A stretch of 27,354 nucleotides of DNA from Deinococcus sp. GTDB lineage: Bacteria > Deinococcota > Deinococci > Deinococcales > Deinococcaceae. The stretch lies in NCBI GenBank assembly GCA_018260375.1, contig JAGLBF010000015.1:1-27354 (forward strand), written 5' to 3'. Shown piece by piece: positions 15,502-22,692 of this stretch. The stretch's first letter is position 1, and each line of letters opens with the position of its first letter. The position numbers and the translations under genes were made by a program. Below the pieces are notes generated by a model. The model ran no database searches. It was not told the DNA's origin and saw only the letters and a list, made by a program, of their open reading frames with translations.

Positions 15502-17232
15502 TTATTCTCCACCTGCCACGATAGCGACCAAATCTACTTGGCTGCCGGGGCGCACATCTGCTTTGGGGACAAGAGTGACTCTGGCTTTGTTACCGCTCGC
15601 CGCTGCCAGTTTGCCCAGCAGGTCGAGGCGCTCGGTGTCACTCAGGCCGTGATCAATGATGTATTCGGGCGGTACACCCTGCGAGGTAAGAGCCAGCACT
15701 GCGTCGCGGCTCAGCGCGATGACCTGGGCGCTGAGTGCGTCGGTGCCGCGCTGCAACTCTATGTTGGCCTGCACAACAGGCTGGTTGCGGCGGTACAAAA
15801 TAGTCTGCGCTTTGGCGTCGCAGCTGAGATCCACAGGAAAGCCTACTGCCACGTTGACAGCGGCGCGGCACTGCACAAAAGCGCCGCCGTTGATGCCGCG
15901 CAGTTTACTCTCTAGTGCGGTGCGCTGTGGCGGGGTTAGACGTATAGCGGGGTTACCCTGGGCCCCCAGCTTTTGTGCCGCGCCCGTTGCCGCCACCAAA
16001 AAGGCGGGCAAGTTTCGCACACTGGCAACGGTGTCGGCGTACACCAAGTCGCCTTTGTTGTACGCCAGGTCAAGGTTGCGGTTGGCGCTGAGTTCGCTGT
16101 TGGTGCGGCTGTAGTCCACCTCTAGGCGGCTCAGGTCAGCGCGGGTGCTGTTCAGGCTGGCTTGCAACGCACCGTTATTGGCAAGCAGGGTGCGGCGCTG
16201 GGCATTGAGGCTGCTGATAGAGGCCTTTAGGCTGGCGACCTCAGCACGCACGGCTTCGCGCTGCTGGGTAGCGGCGATCAGCTGCTGGCGAACTTGCTGC
16301 CACTGCTGCAAAAGCTGGGTGCGCTGGGCAAAGGCGGCGTCGCGTGCCTGGCGGGCTTCTTCGCGCTGCTGTGTTGCCCCGGTCAGGGCGCGCTGAACGC
16401 TTTCTAACTGGGCTTGCATTGCCAAGCGGCTTTGTGCAAGCTGGGCGGTCTGCTGCTTGAGTTGTTGGGCTTTTTGTTCGGCCTGCTGGGCTTTTTGTTC
16501 GGCCTGTCTGGCCCTGGCTTCGGCGGCTTTGGTACGCTGGTGTAGTTGGCTGAGTTGCGCGGTGAGCTGGGCACTCAGGCTGCTGAGGCGCTGCTGCTGG
16601 GTTCGTTCGCGCTGCTGGCTGGCCTTGAGCGCCTGCTGGCTATTACTCAGTGCTTGCTGGCTGCTACTCAGTGCCTGGCGCGACTCTTCCAGCGCCTTGC
16701 GGCCTTGTTGGGCCTGGGTTTCTAGCTGGGTTTTAAGCTGCATAAGCGCCTGCGCCCGCGCTTGCAGGCGGCTTACCTCAGCTTGCAAGTCGCTACGGGC
16801 CTGCTGGGTGCTGACCAACTGCGCTTTGGCCTGTATCAGGCTTTGTTGGGCCTGCGCGGTTTGCTGGTTGGCACTGCGGGTGCGCTGGTCGGCCAGTTCG
16901 ATTCGTCTACCCGCTTCATCGCGCTGCTGTTGCACCTTTTTCAGCTCAGCGTTGCTGCCCTGCACGTTTTGTTTAAGCTGCTGAAGCTCTAAGCGCAGTT
17001 GGTCAGCCTGGGTAATGTTGCGTATGGCGGTGCGGTTGACCAGCCCAAACGCCAGCACCGACAGCAAGCTGATAACCATACCTGAGAGCACCGCCACAAT
17101 CACCGCCGTGTCTTTGGGGCGCAGGCCAAACCAGCGCAGGTGTTTGCGCCCAGCTTTGCGGGCGATGGTATCGGCGCTGTAGGCGACTAAACCAGAGAGC
17201 AGCACCACAAAAATAAGAAACCCCAGTAGCAT
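15502..17232 (-). CDS. DUF3084 family coiled-coil membrane protein
   Basis: The 576-residue product has two N-terminal membrane segments (about 1-20 and 42-66). A very long glutamine/alanine/lysine-rich coiled coil follows (about 75-385), including internal repeats such as QARQAEQKAQQAEQKAQQ and SSQQALSNSQQALKASQQ. It ends in a globular C-terminal domain (about 390-576, from NLDLAYNKGDLVYADTVASV) characteristic of DUF3084. The function of the family is unknown. A membrane-anchored rod suggests a structural or tethering role at the envelope. It is encoded 28 nt downstream of the lptB-like gene and is probably in the same operon, which hints at a link to lipid transport. The ATG at 17232 is preceded by GGAAGG about 9 nt upstream. 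Confidence 0.88.
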   Translation of the reverse strand: MLLGFLIFVVLLSGLVAYSADTIARKAGRKHLRWFGLRPKDTAVIVAVLSGMVISLLSVLAFGLVNRTAIRNITQADQLRLELQQLKQNVQGSNAELKKVQQQRDEAGRRIELADQRTRSANQQTAQAQQSLIQAKAQLVSTQQARSDLQAEVSRLQARAQALMQLKTQLETQAQQGRKALEESRQALSSSQQALSNSQQALKASQQRERTQQQRLSSLSAQLTAQLSQLHQRTKAAEARARQAEQKAQQAEQKAQQLKQQTAQLAQSRLAMQAQLESVQRALTGATQQREEARQARDAAFAQRTQLLQQWQQVRQQLIAATQQREAVRAEVASLKASISSLNAQRRTLLANNGALQASLNSTRADLSRLEVDYSRTNSELSANRNLDLAYNKGDLVYADTVASVRNLPAFLVAATGAAQKLGAQGNPAIRLTPPQRTALESKLRGINGGAFVQCRAAVNVAVGFPVDLSCDAKAQTILYRRNQPVVQANIELQRGTDALSAQVIALSRDAVLALTSQGVPPEYIIDHGLSDTERLDLLGKLAAASGNKARVTLVPKADVRPGSQVDLVAIVAGGE

Positions 17233-17260
17233 CTTCCCGCACCTTCCTCTTGGCTAGCCT

Positions 17261-18031
17261 TTACAGCTCAAAATCGTCGCCGAGGTAGTGCCGCTTGGCG
17301 TCCTCGTCGGCGGCAAAAGCTTGGGGAGTGCCTTCAAACTTTACCGCCCCGTCATACATCAGGTACACGCGGTCACACAGGGCGATGGTTTCGCGCACAT
17401 TGTGGTCGGTGATAAAGACCCCAATACCGCGCCGGTCGCGCAGTTCATGAATGAGGCGCTGTATCTCGCGGATGCTCTTGGGGTCTACACCGGTAAAGGG
17501 TTCGTCAAGCAGCAAAAAGTCGGGGTCGGTGGTCAGGGCGCGGGCGAGCTCTAGGCGGCGGCGCTCGCCACCCGAAAGCTGGTCGGCTTGCGAGGCGGCG
17601 AGGTGTGTCAGGCCAAATTCGCTGAGCAGTTGGTCAGCGCGCCGCTCTTGCTCGGCGCGGGGCAGTTTTTGGTACTCCAGAATAGCGAGCAAGTTGTCAC
17701 GTGCCGACATTTTGCGAAAGGCGCTTGGTTCTTGCGGCAGGTAACCAATGCCGCGCCGCGCCCGCTGGTGCATGGGCAGGCGGGTGACGTCCTGACCTGA
17801 CAAGGTGATGTGGCCCCCACCTGGGCGGATAAAGCCGACCATCATATAAAAGGTGGTGGTTTTACCCGCACCGTTAGGGCCAAACAGCGCCACAATTTCG
17901 CCGCGCTGTACCTGCAAATTGACCTCGCGCACCACCTGCCGGCGACCAAAGGTTTTGCTCAGGTTGCGGGCCTCAAAGTGAGGCAAGCCCGCTGGGACAG
18001 TGGTGGTGGGGGAGGCGGTTATGGCAGTCAC
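17261..18031 (-). CDS. lptB: LptB-like ABC transporter ATPase
   Basis: The 256-residue product is a single ABC ATPase domain most like LptB, the cytoplasmic motor that drives lipopolysaccharide extraction by LptFG. Motifs are Walker A GPNGAGKTT (51-59), Q-loop YLPQEPSAFRKM (97-108), signature LSGGERRRLELARAL (152-166), Walker B LLLDEPFTGVDP (173-184) and the switch histidine in TDHNVRET. The YLPQEPSAFRKMS stretch is especially LptB-like. No LptF/LptG permease genes are in the window; an LptA-like protein is encoded at 5874-6494. The substrate in this lineage is unknown, and a related export ATPase (LivG/LptB type) remains possible. The GTG start at 18031 has TAAACT (AGTTTA at 18038-18043 on the plus strand) 6 nt upstream, suggesting a leaderless transcript. 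It is followed by the DUF3084 gene. Confidence 0.88.
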   Translation of the reverse strand: MTAITASPTTTVPAGLPHFEARNLSKTFGRRQVVREVNLQVQRGEIVALFGPNGAGKTTTFYMMVGFIRPGGGHITLSGQDVTRLPMHQRARRGIGYLPQEPSAFRKMSARDNLLAILEYQKLPRAEQERRADQLLSEFGLTHLAASQADQLSGGERRRLELARALTTDPDFLLLDEPFTGVDPKSIREIQRLIHELRDRRGIGVFITDHNVRETIALCDRVYLMYDGAVKFEGTPQAFAADEDAKRHYLGDDFEL

Positions 18032-18037
18032 CCGCGC

Positions 18038-18043
18038 AGTTTA
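18038..18043 (-). promoter_or_regulatory. candidate -10 element of lptB
   Basis: TAAACT on the minus strand ends 6 nt before the GTG start at 18031, with no SD in between. The left arm of the 11-bp inverted repeat (18052-18062) sits just upstream, where it would lie between the -10 and -35 regions. Confidence 0.4.
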
Positions 18044-18051
18044 GCATGAGG

Positions 18052-18153
18052 GGCGCAGGCGGCTGGGCGCTAGGGAACAGTTGGGGGACACGGGGTCAGC
18101 AAATGACGGCCAGAGCGTTCCTTGTAAGCGTGCAGACTGACCCCGCCTGCGCC
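18052..18153. promoter_or_regulatory. nested inverted repeats in the lptB / PlsY-AAR divergent region
   Basis: The outer arms GGCGCAGGCGG (18052-18062) and CCGCCTGCGCC (18143-18153) are perfect 11-bp inverted copies. The inner arms CGGGGTCAG (18091-18099) and CTGACCCCG (18137-18145) are perfect 9-bp inverted copies. A further GGAAC/GTTCC pair (18074-18078, 18117-18121) offers an alternative pairing. The right arms overlap by 3 nt. This may be a pair of operators for the two divergent promoters, or a folded RNA of about 100 nt. Confidence 0.6.
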
Positions 18154-18181
18154 GCCCTACTTTTCTCAAGCTGGGGTGCTT

Positions 18182-18187
18182 TATAGT
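18182..18187 (+). promoter_or_regulatory. candidate -10 element of the PlsY-AAR gene
   Basis: TATAGT ends exactly 7 nt before the ATG at 18195, and no SD is present. This predicts a leaderless mRNA starting at the A of the ATG. No good -35 is visible. Confidence 0.5.
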
Positions 18188-18194
18188 AGCTTGT

Positions 18195-19859
18195 ATGTCA
18201 CGTTTTTCTGTTGCGGCGCGCGTTGCAGGCGCTTTTTTACTGGGGTCATTGCCGCTGGGCCACTGGTTGCTCAAGCGGCGCGGGCAAGACAGCCGTCTCA
18301 ACAGCGCCTACAACCTGGGTGTAGAAAATGTGGTGCAGCGCGTGGGCCTGCCTGTCGCCCTGGGCAGCGCCGCGCTTGACCTTGCCAAAGGCGCAGCGAG
18401 TGTCACCTTGTTGCGCCCGCGCCGTCCAGAAGAAGCCATTTTGGTGGGCGTGGCGGGGTATTTGGGTCACCTCAATCCGCCCAAAAGCTTCTACGCTCCA
18501 CGCGGGCGCGGCAACCTGGTCTTGCTGGGCATGTTTGCGGGGCTGAGCGCCACGCGGCAACTGCCCGTCAGTGTGACCACCTTGCCGCTGCTTGCCTACG
18601 CGGTCACGCTTGCAGGCAGCCGCTATGTCAGCGCTGCCACCCTCGCGGGCCTGCTCACCTTTGACGCACTGGTGAGCGCTTCGCCGCTGAGCAAAGAGGC
18701 TAAGATGGCCAGCAAGGTGCTGCTGTTGTCGGCAGCTTGGCGTTTTAAAGAAAACATAGGCCGCGTGCTAGACGGCACCGAGCCGCGCCTAGGCGAGCAT
18801 GTGCCGTTGGCGGGCAAAGACCCTGACGAGGTGCTGGCGGCCTTTATGATCCACCCGCTCAACATCGACGATTTTTACCAAACCCCGCGCTTTCGCTGGC
18901 TGCGGTATGTGGTAGAGACGGGGCTGATCAGCCAGGAGCAGGTTTTTGAGCTGGCAACGCACTTTAGACCCATGAAAATCGCTGAGCTGCGCGGCATTCA
19001 GACGGCGAGCGGCAAACGTGTGCGGATGTACTTGCTCAGCAGCCCGCTGATGCCTGAGATGTTCAAAACGCGCCCCGAACTCGCGACCGAGCGTGCCATT
19101 CAGGGCGCCAGACTGGCACAGGAACTGGGCGCCGAGGTGTTTGGCCTGGGGGCTTTTTGGAGCGTGGTAGGCAACAAGGGCCTAGACGTTCAGGCAGCGG
19201 TGCCTGACCTGACCATCACCAACGGCGGAGCGTACACCTCAGGCACCATCAAGGCGGCGATTCCTGGCATCCTGGCACACTTTGAGAAAGAAGGCCGTGA
19301 CCTGTCGCAGGCGGTGGCGGCTGTGGTAGGGGCAAACGGTGTAGTGGCCTTTGGCATCGCCCGCACCATCGCCCCGCAAGTTCGCAAGGTTATTATGCTG
19401 GGGCGCGACCTCGAGCGGCTGGATCGCAGCGCCCAGACCTTGCGGCGGGCCAACCCCACCACTGAAATTGTCACCACCACCGACTATGCTGCGCTGCGCG
19501 GGGCTGAGCTGGTATTCACCGCTACTTCTGACCCTGACCCCGTGATTTTCCCTGAACATATCAGCCCCGGCACCTGGATTTTTGATGAAGGCCGCCCCGC
19601 TGACGTTGATGAAGCGGTGAGGGACATCGCGGGCGTGCGGGTTATCCCCGGCGGTGTGGTGCGGCCCCCTGGCAGCATGACCACCAGCCTGGATTTGCAC
19701 TTTGGTGAGGGCGCAGTGCCTGCCTGCCTCGCTGAGACCCTGATTCTGGCGGCTACAGGCGAGCACCAACGCAAAAGCCTGGGCCAGCAAACCAAACTAG
19801 AAAACATCAATTTTTTTGTAGAAGAAGCGCAGAAGTTGGGGTTTGAAGTGGTGGATTAG
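18195..19859 (+). CDS. PlsY-like membrane domain fused to an acyl-ACP-reductase-like domain
   Basis: The 554-residue product has two parts. Residues 1-185 are hydrophobic and follow the PlsY (acyl-phosphate:glycerol-3-phosphate acyltransferase) motif order in degenerate form: GSLPLGHWL (17-25), NSAYNLGVENVVQRVG (36-51), DLAKGAAS (62-69) and GHLNPPKSFYAPRGRGN (91-107). Residues ~215-554 resemble cyanobacterial long-chain acyl-ACP reductase. Shared features include SGKRVRMYLLSSPLMPEMF, an AQELGAEVFGLGAFWSV segment, AVAAVVGANGVVAFG (Rossmann loop, 373-387), the IPGGVVRPPGS stretch and PACLAETLIL. Cys511 in that last motif, the only cysteine in the protein, aligns with the reductase catalytic cysteine. 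The likely substrate is an acyl-ACP, acyl-CoA or acyl-phosphate at the membrane, and the product perhaps a fatty aldehyde; this is inference. No aldehyde-deformylating oxygenase gene is nearby. Confidence 0.8.
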   Translation: MSRFSVAARVAGAFLLGSLPLGHWLLKRRGQDSRLNSAYNLGVENVVQRVGLPVALGSAALDLAKGAASVTLLRPRRPEEAILVGVAGYLGHLNPPKSFYAPRGRGNLVLLGMFAGLSATRQLPVSVTTLPLLAYAVTLAGSRYVSAATLAGLLTFDALVSASPLSKEAKMASKVLLLSAAWRFKENIGRVLDGTEPRLGEHVPLAGKDPDEVLAAFMIHPLNIDDFYQTPRFRWLRYVVETGLISQEQVFELATHFRPMKIAELRGIQTASGKRVRMYLLSSPLMPEMFKTRPELATERAIQGARLAQELGAEVFGLGAFWSVVGNKGLDVQAAVPDLTITNGGAYTSGTIKAAIPGILAHFEKEGRDLSQAVAAVVGANGVVAFGIARTIAPQVRKVIMLGRDLERLDRSAQTLRRANPTTEIVTTTDYAALRGAELVFTATSDPDPVIFPEHISPGTWIFDEGRPADVDEAVRDIAGVRVIPGGVVRPPGSMTTSLDLHFGEGAVPACLAETLILAATGEHQRKSLGQQTKLENINFFVEEAQKLGFEVVD

Positions 19860-20218
19860 ACTTTTTCTTCTTGCTCTGCTGCGCTGCCCGTCCCCTGCGC
19901 TGTGTGGCTCCCTAGCCTGTCCAACTAACCAGCATGTACAGCCTCTGTAGGCCGTGCCAGATAATCTTTGGGCACAGTACCACGGTATTGCAGCACGGTA
20001 TTCCAGCACAGTCAGAAAGGCGCTGTCTGTGTGTTCATATCGCGGAACCTGTACGGTCTCTTACACCCCCTGGCCTTCTTTGCCTGTTCAGCACGGTTCA
20101 AGTCGGAATCTGTATAAAATGCCCTACGACTTAACTATGGCTAGAGCGGAGCCCGCCGTAGCGTCCAAAGGTGTTTAGAATAGGTGCAGTGCAACATGAG
20201 TGTCAAAGGGGAAAGATT
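19860..20218. other. 359-nt intergenic region with repeats, no gene
   Basis: No supportable ORF or RNA gene is visible. It holds one dispersed repeat copy (about 19984-20054) and a partial motif, GGTTCAAGTCGGAATCTGTAT (ends about 20115; similar to 10584-10604), followed by TATAAA. The livK promoter must lie in the last 100 nt; TAGAAT near 20176 is a possible -10 but lacks a clear -35. Confidence 0.5.
19999..20054. repeat. dispersed repeat copy
   Basis: TATTCCAGCACAGTCAGAAA (from about 19999), then a variable interior with GCGCTGTCTGTGTGTT, then CATATCGCGGAACCTGTAC. CACAGTCAGAAA and the GGAACC end match the copy at 15399-15484 with nearly equal spacing (29 versus 30 nt). Confidence 0.6.
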
Positions 20219-21403
20219 ATGAAACGAGCTAAAGGAAACGTAGGGGTAAGGCTGATTGGTGTGGTTGCGGCATTGTTGGTTGGTGCGGCTCAGGCGCAAA
20301 CGGCACAGACCACCATCAAAATGGCGAGCCTTAGCCCGCTGTCTGGCCCCCAGTCGGATGTAGGTACGCAGATTAGCAATGGCGCACGGCTCGCCGTAAA
20401 TGAGTACCAGGGGCAATTTGCCAAGCTGGGGTTGAACCTCAGCTTACAGCCTTATGATGACCAGGCCGACCCCACCACGGGTACGGCGGCAGCCCGTAAA
20501 ATCATCGCTGACAGCAGCATCCTTGCACTGGTAGGCCCCCTTAATTCAGGCGTGGCGATACCCGTCAGTGTGGCGCTCGCGCCCAGTCATGTGGCGCTGG
20601 TCAGCCCGTCTGCTACCGCCAATGTCCTTACCGAGCGCGGCCTCAAGAACACCAACCGCATCGTTCCGCGTGATGACGCGCAGGGGCCAGCGGGCGCTGA
20701 CTTTATGCTTAGCAAGCTCAAGGCCAAAAAAGTGTATATGCTCAATGACAAAACGGCCTACGGTGAGGGTTTAGCCGGCGAGGTAGAAAAGGCGCTGCGG
20801 GCTAAAGGTGTGCAGATAGTAGGCAGCGAAGGCACCGAGGAAAAGAGCAACTTTGGCTCCATCATCCAAAAAATTAGCCTGAGCAAGCCCGACGTGATTT
20901 ATTTTGGTGGCGTGTATAGTCAAGTCGGCGTGTTTGCCAAGCAGCTGCGCGAAAAAGGGATCACGATCCCGCTGGTGGGCGGTGACGCGTACGACAGTGC
21001 TGACTTGCTGAGCATTGCTGGTGCGGGAGCCAACAACATCTACTTCACCACCATCGTCGCTCCCGCCAGCGAAGTGCCCGCCGCTAAGCCCCTGGCAGCT
21101 CTCTACCAGAAGACCTTTGGCAAACCTATACAGGGCTTTGGTATCTTTGGCTATGACGCCGCCAAAGTGGTGTTGCAGGGCATGTTAGACGCTGCCCGCA
21201 GTGGAAAAGCGAGTGGGCAGGCTCCCACCCGCGCACAGGTAGAAAATGCCATACGCCGCGTGCGCGCCACAGGGCTGATGTCGGGTACCGTGCAGTTTAA
21301 TAGTGTAGGTGACCGCAGGGCGGCGCGCATGTACATCATGAAAGTGAACCAGGGCAAGGTGAGACTGGAAACCACACTGGATGTCAAAGCGCCGCGCCCT
21401 TAA
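20219..21403 (+). CDS. livK: branched-chain amino acid ABC transporter, substrate-binding protein
   Basis: The 394-residue product is a Leu/Ile/Val-binding-type periplasmic protein (type I fold). It has a signal peptide (MKRAKGNVGVRLIGVVAALL, cleavage after AQA near residue 26). The binding domain begins TTIKMASLSPLSGPQSDVG and includes NGARLAVNEY, ALVGPLNSGVAIPVS, FMLSKLKAKKVYMLNDKTAYGEGLA and DVIYFGGVYSQ. There is no lipobox cysteine. ATG 20219 is selected because AAGGGGA lies just upstream, with a strong signal peptide following; an earlier ATG at 20171 adds 16 residues that would spoil the signal peptide. It is first in the liv cluster. It is separated from livH by 275 nt, so it may be expressed at a different level. 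Confidence 0.95.
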   Translation: MKRAKGNVGVRLIGVVAALLVGAAQAQTAQTTIKMASLSPLSGPQSDVGTQISNGARLAVNEYQGQFAKLGLNLSLQPYDDQADPTTGTAAARKIIADSSILALVGPLNSGVAIPVSVALAPSHVALVSPSATANVLTERGLKNTNRIVPRDDAQGPAGADFMLSKLKAKKVYMLNDKTAYGEGLAGEVEKALRAKGVQIVGSEGTEEKSNFGSIIQKISLSKPDVIYFGGVYSQVGVFAKQLREKGITIPLVGGDAYDSADLLSIAGAGANNIYFTTIVAPASEVPAAKPLAALYQKTFGKPIQGFGIFGYDAAKVVLQGMLDAARSGKASGQAPTRAQVENAIRRVRATGLMSGTVQFNSVGDRRAARMYIMKVNQGKVRLETTLDVKAPRP

Positions 21404-21678
21404 TATCCCCCTTTATAGCTCTTGTCTAGAGGTCATAGAGTAGGGGAAAGCGGTCTGACAAAAAAGGCCGTGCCTACCACTCCGCCCGCAGAGCATCAAA
21501 ACGTATATTCAGTACCGTCTATACGGTCACTATTCAGTCCCTTTCCTAAGACTAGCGCTTGTTCACGGCTGAACTCACCCCTAGCGGCCTAGAGACTCTT
21601 TACTTCCGGCGCTGAGACGCTAGTATAGGGGCCATTCCTAATAAGAATAAATAGGAGCACCATAAAGGAGATAGGGTC
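21404..21678 (+). promoter_or_regulatory. livK-livH spacer with possible internal promoter
   Basis: TTTACT (near 21598) with TAGTAT 16 nt downstream (near 21621) is a possible promoter for livHMGF. CCCCTAGCG (near 21567) and CGCTA...AGGGG (near 21617) are inverted and overlap it. ACCGTCTATACGGT (near 21515) is a small palindrome flanked by two ATTCAGT copies. No strong terminator with a T-tract follows livK. Confidence 0.35.
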
Positions 21679-22692
21679 TTGGATTTATCAACATTAGGAC
21701 CATTTTTGGTCGGGGTCATTACCAGCGGGCTGGTACTAGGATTTGTGTACGCCATCATTGCACTGGGTTACACCATGGTATACGGCGTGCTGCAGCTCAT
21801 CAACTTCGCTCACTCTGAGGTATTTGTGACGGGCGCTGTGGTGGGTTTTGAGATCTTCCGCGTGCTTGAGCCTTCACCGATGAACGGCTACCTCAAACTG
21901 CTGATTGCCCTTATCGCCGCTATGGTTGCTTCAGGCATGCTGAATGTCATTATTGAGCGCCTGGCCTACCGTCCACTGCGCAACGCACCACGCTTGGTGC
22001 CACTGATTACCGCCATCGGCGTGTCGCTGATTTTGCAAGACGTGATACGTATCATTGAGGGCTTTCAGGGCCGCTTTGACCTCACCTACAAGCTACCTCC
22101 AGCGTTTAATACCAACTTTTGCGGTGCTGACAGTAGTTGCGAGGCCCTTGGTACAGCCCTAACTAAGGTCGGTATCAGCTTGCAGATCAAGGAGGTTATT
22201 GTGGTGGCGGTGTCGCTGCTGAGCCTCGCTTTACTTAATTATCTGGTTAACTCCACCAAACTGGGCCGTGCCATCCGCGCTGTAGCGCAAGACCGCGTGA
22301 CAGCGGGGCTGATGGGCATTGACTCTAACCGCATAATCGCCCTCACCTTCCTGATTGGGGGGGCTTTGGGCGGCATTAGTGGCGTGCTCTTTGGCATGAA
22401 GTTCGGCACCATCAACGCCTACTCCGGCTTTGACCCTGGCATCATCGCCTTTACAGCGGCGGTACTGGGCGGCATTGGCTCTATTCCCGGTGCAGTGCTG
22501 GGCGGCTTGGTGTTGGGCGTTATCCAAAACCTCATCGGCGTGACCAATGTGCTGGGCAGCATACTCAATATCGCCAACTTGCAAGCCATTGACGCTTCGT
22601 ATCAGCGCATCGGGGCCTTTTTGGTGCTGGTGCTTATCCTTATCTTTAAGCCTACAGGTCTGCTGGGCCGTAGCAACACGGAGAAAGTATGA
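21679..22692 (+). CDS. livH: branched-chain amino acid ABC transporter permease LivH
   Basis: The 337-residue inner-membrane permease has about eight hydrophobic segments. It carries the family's N-terminal GYTMVYGVLQLINFAHSEVF and the ABC-interaction loop ending in RAIRAVAQDRVTAGLMGIDSNR. The C-terminal AVLGGIGSIPGAVLGGLVLG is also typical of LivH. The TTG start (21679) is chosen because AAGGAG (21664-21669) lies 9 nt upstream and the protein then begins MDLSTLGPFLVGVITSG, a plausible first membrane helix. An insertion with two cysteines, NTNFCGADSSCEALG (about 148-162), lies in an outside loop and could form a disulfide. Its TGA overlaps the livM ATG (ATGA). Confidence 0.95.
   Translation: MDLSTLGPFLVGVITSGLVLGFVYAIIALGYTMVYGVLQLINFAHSEVFVTGAVVGFEIFRVLEPSPMNGYLKLLIALIAAMVASGMLNVIIERLAYRPLRNAPRLVPLITAIGVSLILQDVIRIIEGFQGRFDLTYKLPPAFNTNFCGADSSCEALGTALTKVGISLQIKEVIVVAVSLLSLALLNYLVNSTKLGRAIRAVAQDRVTAGLMGIDSNRIIALTFLIGGALGGISGVLFGMKFGTINAYSGFDPGIIAFTAAVLGGIGSIPGAVLGGLVLGVIQNLIGVTNVLGSILNIANLQAIDASYQRIGAFLVLVLILIFKPTGLLGRSNTEKV

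Noticed and set aside
16457..16984. Plus-strand ORF rich in Cys/Trp/Leu opposite the DUF3084 coiled coil, and internal DNA repeats there.
   Set aside because: The repeated CTGCTGG-type DNA is explained by glutamine-rich heptads on the minus strand; the plus-strand ORF is a shadow. No CRISPR-like regular spacing is present.
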